A stretch of DNA of 12,656 nucleotides, from positions 1 to 12,656 of the forward strand of contig JAGOUK010000016.1 in the NCBI GenBank assembly GCA_018061225.1, in the 5' to 3' direction. The translations under genes and the position numbers were made by a program. The DNA is from Candidatus Omnitrophota bacterium. Lineage in GTDB: Bacteria > Omnitrophota > Gorgyraeia > 2-02-FULL-51-18 > JAGOUK01. Numbering within the stretch: position 1 is the first letter of the stretch; every line of letters starts with the position of its first letter. Shown in pieces: positions 6,243-12,656 of the stretch. Below the pieces are notes generated by a model. That model made no database searches, was not told the origin of the DNA, and was given only the letters and a program-made list of their open reading frames with translations.

Positions 6243-6479
6243 ATGAATATGCCCGCGGGGAAGTTTAAGGCCAAATGCCTTAAGCTCATGGACGAGGTCC
6301 AAAAAACACAGGTCGAGATCATCATCACCAAGCACGGAAAGCCAGTGGCTAAGCTGGCCCCTATTGCAGATACTTGGATACCCGGCAAAAAGGCTTCGGG
6401 TTACATGGCGGGGACAGTCAAAATATTGGGAGATATCGTGGGGCCCATGGGCGTGAAATGGAATGCCGATGAAGATTGA
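6243..6479 (+). CDS. Phd/YefM-family antitoxin
   Basis: This 78-residue protein has the Phd/YefM opening: an N-terminal DNA-binding segment AGKFKAKCLKLMDEVQKT followed by VEIIITKHGKPVAKLAPI, where 'I.ITK+GKPVA.L.P' is the best conserved part of the family. The C-terminal tail (about 45-78) is more variable, as expected for the part that wraps the toxin. The antitoxin neutralises the PIN toxin encoded next to it and, with it, should repress the operon. The ATG at 6243 is chosen because AAGGAGGTG (6228-6236) lies six bases upstream; an upstream in-frame GTG at 6234 lies inside that ribosome binding site. Its 3' end overlaps the toxin gene by about 11-17 bases, the usual arrangement for translational coupling. 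Confidence 0.88.
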   Translation: MNMPAGKFKAKCLKLMDEVQKTQVEIIITKHGKPVAKLAPIADTWIPGKKASGYMAGTVKILGDIVGPMGVKWNADED

Positions 6480-6897
6480 GGCGGCTCCGCTTCTTTTGGA
6501 TACACACACCTGGCTTTGGCTGATGAACGGCAATCTCAGGCAGGAGCTTCCGGAAATAAACCGTCAGGTTGAGCTCAAGGCAGAAAAAAATGCTGTCTAT
6601 ATTTCGGCCATTTCTTTGCTTGAGGTTGCGATGCTGGATGCTAAAGGGCGGATTGAATTGCCGATGGATTGTCTGTTGTGGATCAAGCGCGCGTTGAACG
6701 CGCCCGGTATTGAAGTCGAAGATCTTTCTCCCGAGGTGGCAGTAGCGAGCACAAGACTCGCGGATGCTGCGCCGCGTGATCCCTCAGATCGCGTCATCAT
6801 TGCCTCGGCCATGAGCTTGGGGGCGGTGTTGGTCACCCGTGATAGGGAAATCATTTCCTATTGCGAAGCAAACGAGTTGCCCTGTCTAGCGTTCTAA
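6469..6897 (+). CDS. VapC-type PIN-domain toxin
   Basis: PIN-domain ribonuclease of a type II toxin-antitoxin pair; VapC toxins cut specific RNAs (often initiator tRNA or rRNA), the target here being unknown. From this start the protein has 142 residues. The expected acidic residues are present: Asp11 in LLLDTHTWLWL, Glu52 in ISAISLLEVAML, Asp104/Asp107 in RDPSDRVIIASA, and Asp125 in VLVTRDREI. The fold therefore looks intact and active. The start at ATG 6469 is preferred because GGA lies six bases upstream; an in-frame ATG at 6463 would add two residues. Both overlap the antitoxin stop. The pairing of a Phd-like antitoxin with a PIN toxin is common. Three in-frame stop codons (TAATAATAA, 6895-6903) end the frame. 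Confidence 0.88.
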   Translation: MKIEAAPLLLDTHTWLWLMNGNLRQELPEINRQVELKAEKNAVYISAISLLEVAMLDAKGRIELPMDCLLWIKRALNAPGIEVEDLSPEVAVASTRLADAAPRDPSDRVIIASAMSLGAVLVTRDREIISYCEANELPCLAF

Positions 6898-6931
6898 TAA
6901 TAAGCGCATCTCTGAACACGTCTGGATTTTT

Positions 6932-8200
6932 ATGGAAAAAGCAATTCTCGTTACTTTAATGTTTGCTGACCGATCGGACGGTTGGCTGGCCAAGGATTCT
7001 TCACGCGAGTTGGCGGCGCTGGCGAAGAGCGCCGGGGCGCAGGCAGCGCTGGAGCTGACCATCACGATGAAGTCGCCGCAGTCCCGCATGTACATGGGGC
7101 CGGGGCAGGCGGATCTGATACGCCGTGAAGTTGAGGCGGCGGAAGCGGATGTGGTGATTCTCAACCGCGATATCTCCGGCACGCAGCAGCGCAACCTCGA
7201 AGAGCTTATCGGCTGCAAATCCATTGACCGCACTCAGCTCATCCTCGACATTTTTGCTAAGCGCGCCCGGTCCAACGAAGGAAAAGTTCAAGTCGAGCTC
7301 GCCCAGCTGATGTATCTTATGCCTCGTCTCGCGGGCAAAGGTATTTACCTGACCCGGCAGGGCGGCGGTATCGGAACCCGCGGTCCGGGTGAGCAAAAAA
7401 TCGAAACGGACCGCCGCCGCTTGCGCGACCGCATTGTTTTTCTCAAAAAGCAACTCGCTCAGATGCAGGTTCGCCGTGAAAGCTACCGGGAACGGCGGCG
7501 CGAGCATGATCTGCCGGTGGTGGCGCTGGTCGGGTACACCAACGCGGGGAAGTCGACGCTTTTTAACGCGCTGACCGGGTCAGGGGTGATCGCCAAGGAT
7601 CAGCTTTTTTCTACTTTAGACTCGACGGTGCGGGCGTTTGAGCTTCCTGGCGCTCCGCAGCGCGTGATGCTGGTTGATACCGTCGGGTTCCTGCATCTTT
7701 TGCCGCATCATCTCATTGACGCGTTCAAGGCGACGCTTGAAGAGGTGATGAACGCGGACCTCTTGGTTCACGTGATCGATGTCTCCGACCCCAATGCCAT
7801 CACGCTCGAGCGATCGGTGCGCGGCATCCTCGAAGAAATGGGCGCCGCGGACAAGCCCATGATCACGGCGCTCAACAAAAGCGACCGGCTTGATGCCGCC
7901 GATAAGACCGCCTTAAAAAGTACCTGGAAGGGCGGACTCTGGGTCAGTGCCGCGGACGGAACCGGGTTTGAGGTCCTGGGGAAGAAGATCGCCGGACAGC
8001 TCAAGTCCTTCTGTAAGGAATTCCGCTTTGTGATCCCGGTCAGAGAATCTCAGCTGATCCATGCCGTCTACGAGCAGGGTAAGGTCTTGAGCCGCAAAGA
8101 CGACGGTCTGACCGTGTCGCTGCGCGCCGCCCTCCCGGAAGCCGCCGGTGACGCGATCCGCTCCCGCCTCAAATCCCTCACAAAACCCGCCATCCGTTAA
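6932..8200 (+). CDS. hflX: Ribosome-splitting GTPase HflX
   Basis: HflX binds the 50S subunit and splits stalled or heat-damaged 70S ribosomes, using GTP. The protein has 422 residues, typical for the family. The N-terminal domain includes GPGQADLIRREVEAAEADVVILNRDISGTQQRNLEE and the conserved RTQLILDIFAKRARSNEGKVQVELAQLMY (quoted here only as landmarks at about 45-130). A coiled-coil linker begins at TRGPGEQKIETDRRRLRDR. The G domain carries G1 GYTNAGKS (201-208), switch-I-like FSTLDSTVR, G3 DTVGF and G4 NKSD, then a C-terminal domain. The G4 is NKSD where most family members have NKxD, so it is intact. ATG 6932 is the first start after the toxin gene and begins a typical N-terminus, although the ribosome binding site is weak (only GGA, short spacing). 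Expression may be linked to upstream heat-shock genes, but no clear promoter is seen in the 34-bp gap. Confidence 0.96.
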   Translation: MEKAILVTLMFADRSDGWLAKDSSRELAALAKSAGAQAALELTITMKSPQSRMYMGPGQADLIRREVEAAEADVVILNRDISGTQQRNLEELIGCKSIDRTQLILDIFAKRARSNEGKVQVELAQLMYLMPRLAGKGIYLTRQGGGIGTRGPGEQKIETDRRRLRDRIVFLKKQLAQMQVRRESYRERRREHDLPVVALVGYTNAGKSTLFNALTGSGVIAKDQLFSTLDSTVRAFELPGAPQRVMLVDTVGFLHLLPHHLIDAFKATLEEVMNADLLVHVIDVSDPNAITLERSVRGILEEMGAADKPMITALNKSDRLDAADKTALKSTWKGGLWVSAADGTGFEVLGKKIAGQLKSFCKEFRFVIPVRESQLIHAVYEQGKVLSRKDDGLTVSLRAALPEAAGDAIRSRLKSLTKPAIR

Positions 8201-8243
8201 GGCCCGCTGTTTTGTCTTAATCTCCCGCAGCGCCGCTGTGGTT

Positions 8244-8252
8244 TGCTAGAAT
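8244..8252 (+). promoter_or_regulatory. Candidate extended -10 promoter of the SNF2 helicase gene
   Basis: TGC-TAGAAT (8244-8252) is an extended -10 element with one mismatch to TATAAT in its hexamer. No convincing -35 is seen at 16-18 bp, which extended -10 promoters tolerate. Initiation would fall near 8259, downstream of the ATG at 8251 and about ten bases before the ATG at 8269, favouring the latter as the true start. Confidence 0.4.
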
Positions 8253-8268
8253 GCTTAACCTTATTTTT

Positions 8269-11200
8269 ATGCATACACCACTTCAATTGTCACAGATAGA
8301 GTCGCATGTCGGCCAAAACTCCTTTGAGCAGGGGAGGGCTTATTTTATGGCCGGCCGTGTCATGCGCTTCGGCCGCAGCGGCTCGACGATGAAGGGTCTG
8401 GTTATGGGCAGTGAGCCGCATCCGTATGAGACGATGCTGTGGCTCAATGCGGACGGTATCGAAGACTCCAACTGCAGCTGCTCTATCGGAAGCGCCTGCA
8501 AGCATGTGGCGGCAGTGGCGCTCAAGGACACGCTTGGTAGAACGATGGCGGCCGCGAAACCGGCGGTGGTGCCCGCGGCGGCTTTGGACAAGGCGATACG
8601 GCCGGGGGCCGGCTGGGCTCATGCCATGCGCGGCTGGGTGGACGAGCCCGCGGGCAGCGCGTCGCGCGGCAAGGCGGGACTCATTCTTCGCGTTCGCCCG
8701 GACGACCACGCGTGGCAGGCGGATTCGGCGCGAGGCCGCCTTCAGATGCAGCTTCAGCTGCGCCCGATGATCCGATACAACATTTCTAAGCGCCCGTCGC
8801 TCACGGACATATCGTGGAAGCATTATCTGGGTCAGTCGTCGTATCGTACGGCGCGCACTCTGCTCGACGATGAGCAAACCTGGTTTATGTTTCAGCTCGC
8901 CAAGGCGCTCACGCTGCGCGACGGATTCTACGCCTGGGGCGACGCGTGGCTGGCGGTCACGCCTGAGAACGCGCGCTTCGTCTGGGATGTGCTGTCGAGG
9001 GCGGCCGCGTCTGGTGTCACGCTGCACAGCGACGCGAAGAACGGCGACATCGTTCCGCTAAACGCGGCAAAGGCTTTTGCGGTCAAGGCCAGACTGGATG
9101 ATTTTCGCGGCGGCGTTTCTGTCCGAAACACCTTGTGGCTGGGGAATGAACCGGCGCCGCAAGCGATGTTGTTTGGCGAGCCGGCGGTGTTCGGCGCGGT
9201 GCTCAAGCCCGCCCCGCCCGCCTCACCCGCAGCGGGTGCTACGGCTGCCGCGGGTGAAGCAGCCGATCCCTTTCCTCAGGTCGTGTCTCTACATCCCTCC
9301 GCTGCGATCCCGAAGGCTGTTTCGAACGCTGTCACGACGGGAGTGACCGTCATGATTCCGGCCGCGGACACGGATTCCTTTGTCGAAAAATTCTTACCCA
9401 AACTCACTCGCGTCTTAGAGCTCGATAATCAGGCCGTCGGCGTGACGGTACCGGTGCGCATGGCGCCGCGCGCGCGGGTTGAGGTGACCGGCGCCAAGAA
9501 GAACGGCGTCGCCGTTAACCTGATATGGCAATACGGCAACGCGCAAATCCCCGCCAACTCTAAGGACATCACGGTGGCCGACGAAACAGGCCGTAGGATC
9601 TCCCGTGACCCGGACGCGGAAGCGCGTATTCTCGAAGCGCTCACGAATCAATTAGCCTCTTATGGCCCGCCGCATCTGGAGCATGTCGGGCATCTCGTGG
9701 AAGGCAAACGTGTCGTGCTTGCCGGCGAAACAGCGGCGGGCTGGGTGACCACGCTCTTGCCATCGCTGGCGGATGTGAGCGACGTCGATGTCCGCATCGA
9801 CCCCACCACGCCCAAATTAATAGAAAAGATAGAACCTAAGGCGGACCTCACGGTCACGGACGACATTAAGAACCCGGCCGACCCCAATCAAGGCGACTGG
9901 TTTGACCTGCGCATCAACATCATTGTCGATGGTCAGACCGTGGGCTTCGACCAATGCTTTGAGGCGATCGCGCGCAAGCAGCATTATCTCTTTTTGCCGG
10001 ACGGGCGTTTTGTGTCGCTCGAGCATCCGTTCTTCACGAGGCTGCGTGAGCTGATACGTCAGGCGGCGCATCTGCGCGACACGGAGACGGGGAATCTCAA
10101 GATCACGCGCTTTCAGGCCGGGTGGTGGGAGGAGTTGGTGCGGCTTGGCGTGGTCCGCGAACAAGCGGAGCGCTGGAAAGATTCCGTCGACGGCCTGCTC
10201 AACTTTAAAGAAATCCCGATCCTGACTCAGCCCGAATCCTTCAAAGGCACCTTGCGGCATTACCAGGCCGAAGGCTATTCCTGGATGAACTTTCTTCGAG
10301 AAAAAAACATGGGCGGCGTTCTCGCTGATGATATGGGTCTGGGTAAAACGGTTCAGACCATCAGCCTGGCCTGCCGCGGCCGCACACCTTTCCTCATCGT
10401 CGCCCCGACCAGCGTCGTCGAAAACTGGGACATGGAGCTTGAGCGCTTCGCTCCGCATCTGAAGCGCACGGTGATGCGCAGCGGCGACCGTTCGCTGGCG
10501 CACAAGGAGATGAAGGGTTCGGACGTGATCGTGACGTCGTACGCGCTTTTTCAGCGGGATGAGGAGCACTTTGCCAAGGTTGACTGGGACACGGTGGTGT
10601 TTGATGAAGCGCAGTTTGTAAAAAATCACCAGTCCAAGTCCTACGGGGCCATCCGCCGACTCAAGGCGCGTTCCAAGTTTGCGCTGACCGGCACGCCGCT
10701 TGAGAACAATCTGATGGAGCTGTGGTCGATTTTTTCTATCACGGCGCCGGGACTTTTTCCTCCGCCGGAAAAGTTTAAGGAGCTGTTCGTCAGACCTATC
10801 GAACGACGCAGCGACCCGGAAGCGCTCAACACGCTGCGCGCGCAAATCCGGCCCTTTATTCTGCGCCGGCTCAAGGAGCATGTAGAGAAGGAGCTTCCGG
10901 CCAAGACTGAGCAGCCGCTGATGCTCGAGATGAGCCCGCGTCAGAAGCATATCTACGATGTCCATCTGCAGAAGGAGCGGCAAAACGTCCTCGGGCTGCT
11001 CGATCAGGGCGGGCTCAAGACAAATCGCTTCAAGATCCTGACTTCTCTCATGCGCTTACGCCAACTTTGCCTGCACTCGTCTCTGGTGGACAAAAAATAT
11101 TCCAAAGTCCCGTCGGCCAAGCTCGACGCGCTGGTCGAGCAGCTCGAGACCATTCTCGCGGAAGATCACCGCGTCATTATCTTCAGTCAATTCACGTCGT

Positions 11201-11619
11201 TCCTGGCGCTGGTCAAGAAGCGCCTGGATAAGATGAAGTGGAAATACGCCTATTTGGACGGCGCGACCACCAACCGCAAGCGCGTGCTGGACGAGTTCCG
11301 CGACGATGCCTCGATACCTGTCTTCCTGATCAGCCTCAAGGCGGGCGGCGTCGGACTTAACCTGACCTCCGCCGATTACTGCATTCTGCTCGACCCCTGG
11401 TGGAACCCGGCCGTCGAAGCCCAGGCCGTCGACCGCACGCACCGCATCGGTCAGACCCGCCACGTCATCGTCTACCGCTTCATCGTGCGGGGGACGATCG
11501 AGGAAAAAGTCGTTAAATTGCAGGAAAAGAAAAAGCAGCTCTTTAAGAATGTGCTCGACCAGGGAGATGTTTTTTCGAATCTGGTCACCGAAGCCGATAT
11601 CCGCAAGATTTTTGATTAG
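8269..11619 (+). CDS. SWIM zinc-finger, SNF2-family DEAD/DEAH helicase
   Basis: A large ATPase of the bacterial SNF2 (HepA/RapA-like) group, probably a DNA translocase that remodels protein-nucleic-acid complexes; its substrate is unknown. From ATG 8269 it has 1116 residues. A SWIM zinc finger lies at the N-terminus (Cys69, Cys71, Cys77, His79 in CSCSIGSACKH). A long middle region of the bacterial SNF2-associated type follows, interrupted by an Ala/Pro-rich linker (PAPPASPAAGATAAAGEAA). The ATPase core has LRHYQAEGYSWMNFL, motif I DDMGLGKT (from 687), motif II DEAQ (779-782), motif III LTGTPLENNLMELWS, and the C-terminal helicase lobe with IIFSQFT, SLKAGGVGLNLT, DPWWNPAVEAQAVDRTHRIGQ (motif VI, from about 1045). 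All motifs look intact. An in-frame ATG at 8251 exists, but the promoter-like TGCTAGAAT overlaps it. The TAG stop is part of a palindromic repeat. Confidence 0.93.
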   Translation: MHTPLQLSQIESHVGQNSFEQGRAYFMAGRVMRFGRSGSTMKGLVMGSEPHPYETMLWLNADGIEDSNCSCSIGSACKHVAAVALKDTLGRTMAAAKPAVVPAAALDKAIRPGAGWAHAMRGWVDEPAGSASRGKAGLILRVRPDDHAWQADSARGRLQMQLQLRPMIRYNISKRPSLTDISWKHYLGQSSYRTARTLLDDEQTWFMFQLAKALTLRDGFYAWGDAWLAVTPENARFVWDVLSRAAASGVTLHSDAKNGDIVPLNAAKAFAVKARLDDFRGGVSVRNTLWLGNEPAPQAMLFGEPAVFGAVLKPAPPASPAAGATAAAGEAADPFPQVVSLHPSAAIPKAVSNAVTTGVTVMIPAADTDSFVEKFLPKLTRVLELDNQAVGVTVPVRMAPRARVEVTGAKKNGVAVNLIWQYGNAQIPANSKDITVADETGRRISRDPDAEARILEALTNQLASYGPPHLEHVGHLVEGKRVVLAGETAAGWVTTLLPSLADVSDVDVRIDPTTPKLIEKIEPKADLTVTDDIKNPADPNQGDWFDLRINIIVDGQTVGFDQCFEAIARKQHYLFLPDGRFVSLEHPFFTRLRELIRQAAHLRDTETGNLKITRFQAGWWEELVRLGVVREQAERWKDSVDGLLNFKEIPILTQPESFKGTLRHYQAEGYSWMNFLREKNMGGVLADDMGLGKTVQTISLACRGRTPFLIVAPTSVVENWDMELERFAPHLKRTVMRSGDRSLAHKEMKGSDVIVTSYALFQRDEEHFAKVDWDTVVFDEAQFVKNHQSKSYGAIRRLKARSKFALTGTPLENNLMELWSIFSITAPGLFPPPEKFKELFVRPIERRSDPEALNTLRAQIRPFILRRLKEHVEKELPAKTEQPLMLEMSPRQKHIYDVHLQKERQNVLGLLDQGGLKTNRFKILTSLMRLRQLCLHSSLVDKKYSKVPSAKLDALVEQLETILAEDHRVIIFSQFTSFLALVKKRLDKMKWKYAYLDGATTNRKRVLDEFRDDASIPVFLISLKAGGVGLNLTSADYCILLDPWWNPAVEAQAVDRTHRIGQTRHVIVYRFIVRGTIEEKVVKLQEKKKQLFKNVLDQGDVFSNLVTEADIRKIFD

Positions 11620-11723
11620 CCTGCTGAAAAAGCCGCATCTGCGGCGTTGCTCGGGCGCTTGCGTGGGAGTACCACGCGGCGCACCCTCGCTCCTTGCATC
11701 TGCGGCTTTTTGAGCAGGCTAAT
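11615..11723. repeat. 109-bp palindromic repeat (MITE/REP-like)
   Basis: The ends are 23-bp inverted repeats (11615-11637 and 11701-11723) that match at 22 positions, the single mismatch being G at 11626 against G at 11712. The outer part reads AGCCTGCTGAAAAAGCC and its mirror GGCTTTTTGAGCAGGCT. The centre holds a second perfect stem, GCGTGG (11661-11666) with CCACGC (11672-11677), around GAGTA, and the arms between are partly complementary, so the whole element can fold as one long cruciform. It encodes no protein. I recall similar AGCCTGCTGAAAAAG palindromes as dispersed repeats in other bacterial genomes, but could not verify this here. It supplies the stop codon of the helicase gene. Confidence 0.8.
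11627..11711. terminator. Likely bidirectional terminator formed by the palindromic repeat
   Basis: AAAAA-GCCGCA at the left (11627-11637) mirrors TGCGGC-TTTTT at the right (11701-11711). RNA from either strand would form a GC-rich stem closed by the internal structure and followed by a run of five U. It directly follows the helicase stop codon, and the hrcA promoter begins about 75 bp later, which suits a transcription boundary. The large internal segment makes it an atypical terminator. Confidence 0.4.
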
Positions 11724-11759
11724 GTCTGCTTAAAAACTACACGGTTTGGTTCCCGTAGA

Positions 11760-11786
11760 TTGGCACTCAAATTTATTGAGTGCCAA
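11760..11786. promoter_or_regulatory. CIRCE operator 1 (HrcA binding site)
   Basis: TTGGCACTC, nine bases, GAGTGCCAA: a perfect 9-9-9 inverted repeat. It matches the CIRCE consensus TTAGCACTC-N9-GAGTGCTAA except for one symmetric A-to-G / T-to-C exchange in each arm. It ends one base before the -35 hexamer of the hrcA promoter. Confidence 0.93.
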
Positions 11787-11787
11787 C

Positions 11788-11815
11788 TTGACAACCTTAA
11801 ATCCCGTGATAAACT
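11788..11815 (+). promoter_or_regulatory. hrcA promoter
   Basis: A perfect TTGACA -35 (11788-11793), a 16-bp spacer and TAAACT (11810-11815), with TGA directly before the -10 (11807-11809) forming an extended -10. Initiation would be near 11822, inside CIRCE 2. The promoter is thus tightly bracketed by two HrcA operators. Confidence 0.75.
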
Positions 11816-11819
11816 AACG

Positions 11820-11846
11820 CTAGCACTCTAATGACAAGAGTGCTAA
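11820..11846. promoter_or_regulatory. CIRCE operator 2 (HrcA binding site)
   Basis: CTAGCACTC, nine bases, GAGTGCTAA. It matches the CIRCE consensus at every position of both arms except the outermost base of the left arm. It begins four bases after the -10 and covers the expected transcription start, so bound HrcA would block initiation, and the element would also lie in the 5' end of the message. Confidence 0.96.
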
Positions 11847-11878
11847 TGATGACTTTTCAACCGAGAGGGTGAAACCAA

Positions 11879-12656
11879 ATGTACCAAGATGACCGCCTTG
11901 AAGGAATCTTCAAATGCATCGTCGAGGCCTATATCCAGACCGCCGAGCCGGTCGGATCGAGGACGGTTTCGCGCATGTATCCCGGTGCCCTTTCACCGGC
12001 TTCCATCCGCAATGTCATGGCGGACCTTGAAGAGATGGGGTATATCCATCAGCCGCACACCTCCGCCGGCCGGATACCGACCGCTCTGGGCTACCGCTTT
12101 TATGTGGATCAGATGCTCCCCAGGCAGCAGAGTCAGCCCGCGGAAATCCATGACGCGCATGAGGCCTTGGCCCGCGCGCGGGACATCGAAGACGTCGCTG
12201 AGACCGCATCACAAATTTTGGCCGAGTTGACTCAAAACGCCGGGCTGGCATTTGTCCGCAATCTGTCGCGTCTGGCTTATATTCAGGGTCTGGACGCTTC
12301 TGATCCCGCGTCACCGCCCCGCGGCGGGCGGTTGGGGGATTATCACCGTCTGTACGTGGACGGCGCCCGTCATGTCTTTGGTCAGCCGGAGTTTAGCGAT
12401 ATTCAGCGCGCTCAGGCGCTTTTGAGGGCGCTTGAGATCAAGCGCGCGCTCGTGGACTTCCTCGAAAAAGGCATCGACGATGACGCGACGCATGTTTATA
12501 TCGGAGACGAGGTTTCTTGTGAGGGCCTTCGCGAGGTCAGTTTGATCGTTAAGCGGTACACCTTTAGAGGGCGTCCGGTCGGCTGTTTGGCCGTCATGGG
12601 CCCCATCCGGATGAGATATGAACACACGGCGAGCGTTGTGTCGCGCCTCGCCGACG
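11879..12656 (+). CDS. hrcA: Heat-inducible transcription repressor HrcA, compact form (3' end cut by window)
   Basis: HrcA represses chaperone operons by binding CIRCE and is itself kept active by GroEL. The frame gives 259 residues before the window edge. The N-terminal winged helix is canonical: EPVGSRTVSR, SPASIRNVMADLEEMGYI, PHTSAGRIPTALGYRFYVD (about 21-77). A helical linker follows (about 88-120). The C-terminal part has RLYVDGARHVFGQPEFSD (158-174), IGDEVSCEGLREVSLIVKRY and VMGPIRMRYEHTASVVSRLAD. Between YIQGL (134-138) and that block only about 20 residues remain, where typical HrcA has roughly 100 (first half of the GAF-like domain plus the inserted dimerising domain). The frame is intact across the join. 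ATG 11879 follows the purine-rich GAGAGGGTG at a workable distance and gives a normal N-terminus. grpE-dnaK genes probably follow, outside the window. Confidence 0.93.
   Translation, partial: MYQDDRLEGIFKCIVEAYIQTAEPVGSRTVSRMYPGALSPASIRNVMADLEEMGYIHQPHTSAGRIPTALGYRFYVDQMLPRQQSQPAEIHDAHEALARARDIEDVAETASQILAELTQNAGLAFVRNLSRLAYIQGLDASDPASPPRGGRLGDYHRLYVDGARHVFGQPEFSDIQRAQALLRALEIKRALVDFLEKGIDDDATHVYIGDEVSCEGLREVSLIVKRYTFRGRPVGCLAVMGPIRMRYEHTASVVSRLAD

Noticed and set aside
6861..6931. Promoter for hflX in the 3' end of the toxin gene
   Set aside because: TAATAA-like -10 boxes exist near 6893-6903, but no -35 hexamer lies at a suitable distance and the boxes coincide with the triple stop codons.
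9817..10983. 388-codon open frame on the minus strand inside the SNF2 gene
   Set aside because: It is opposite the conserved helicase motifs; long antisense frames are expected in GC-rich genes, and its Arg/Leu/His-rich composition resembles no known family.
11889..12230. 113-codon + strand frame at the start of hrcA
   Set aside because: It is a different frame of the hrcA coding region, which has the canonical winged-helix sequence from 11879.
1..12656. CRISPR array, tRNA, rRNA, phage or transposase genes
   Set aside because: No regularly spaced repeats, no cloverleaf-like sequence and no such protein signatures were seen on either strand.

Overview
The window is a gene-dense bacterial chromosome segment, moderately GC-rich, with short intergenic gaps and every gene but one on the + strand. 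Several features suggest a diderm from a poorly cultivated lineage: CIRCE/HrcA heat-shock control, an Hsp20 domain carried on an apparent lipoprotein, and small promoter-proximal leaders. A PVC/Omnitrophota- or Elusimicrobiota-like bacterium would fit, but this placement is a guess; no rRNA or other phylogenetic marker is present.

Layout. Positions 1-327 hold the 3' end of a DUF4139-domain gene. It converges on a minus-strand twin-CBS-domain gene (324-749), and the two share one CTAG for their stop codons. Divergent from the CBS gene is exonuclease III / AP endonuclease (787-1554). A protein-quality-control block follows: a short J-domain protein (1660-2343), full-length ClpB disaggregase (2388-4973), a small exported SH3-like protein (5006-5389) and an exported, probably lipid-anchored Hsp20 (5472-6146). 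A Phd/VapC-type toxin-antitoxin pair (6243-6897) with its own operator array sits between this block and the ribosome-rescue GTPase HflX (6932-8200). A large SWIM/SNF2 helicase (8269-11619) comes next and ends inside a 109-bp palindromic repeat. The window closes with HrcA (11879-12656, cut by the window edge) behind a promoter bracketed by two CIRCE operators.

How it fits together. J-protein and ClpB are likely co-transcribed partners for cytoplasmic disaggregation (with a DnaK not in this window). The Hsp20 lipoprotein appears to place holdase activity in the envelope. HflX rescues stalled or heat-damaged ribosomes, and HrcA represses its own, probably chaperone-containing, operon. CIRCE is present only before hrcA, so the J-protein/ClpB and Hsp20 genes must be controlled otherwise. 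For Hsp20 the sequence offers a candidate: a two-hairpin leader in which the ribosome binding site is paired, as in RNA thermometers.

The main points for a second look are that candidate RNA thermometer, the envelope Hsp20, a compact HrcA that lacks the middle of the canonical protein, the dual-CIRCE promoter, the palindromic repeat abutting the helicase stop codon, and two possible leaderless transcripts. I see no CRISPR array, tRNA, rRNA, transposase or phage gene.
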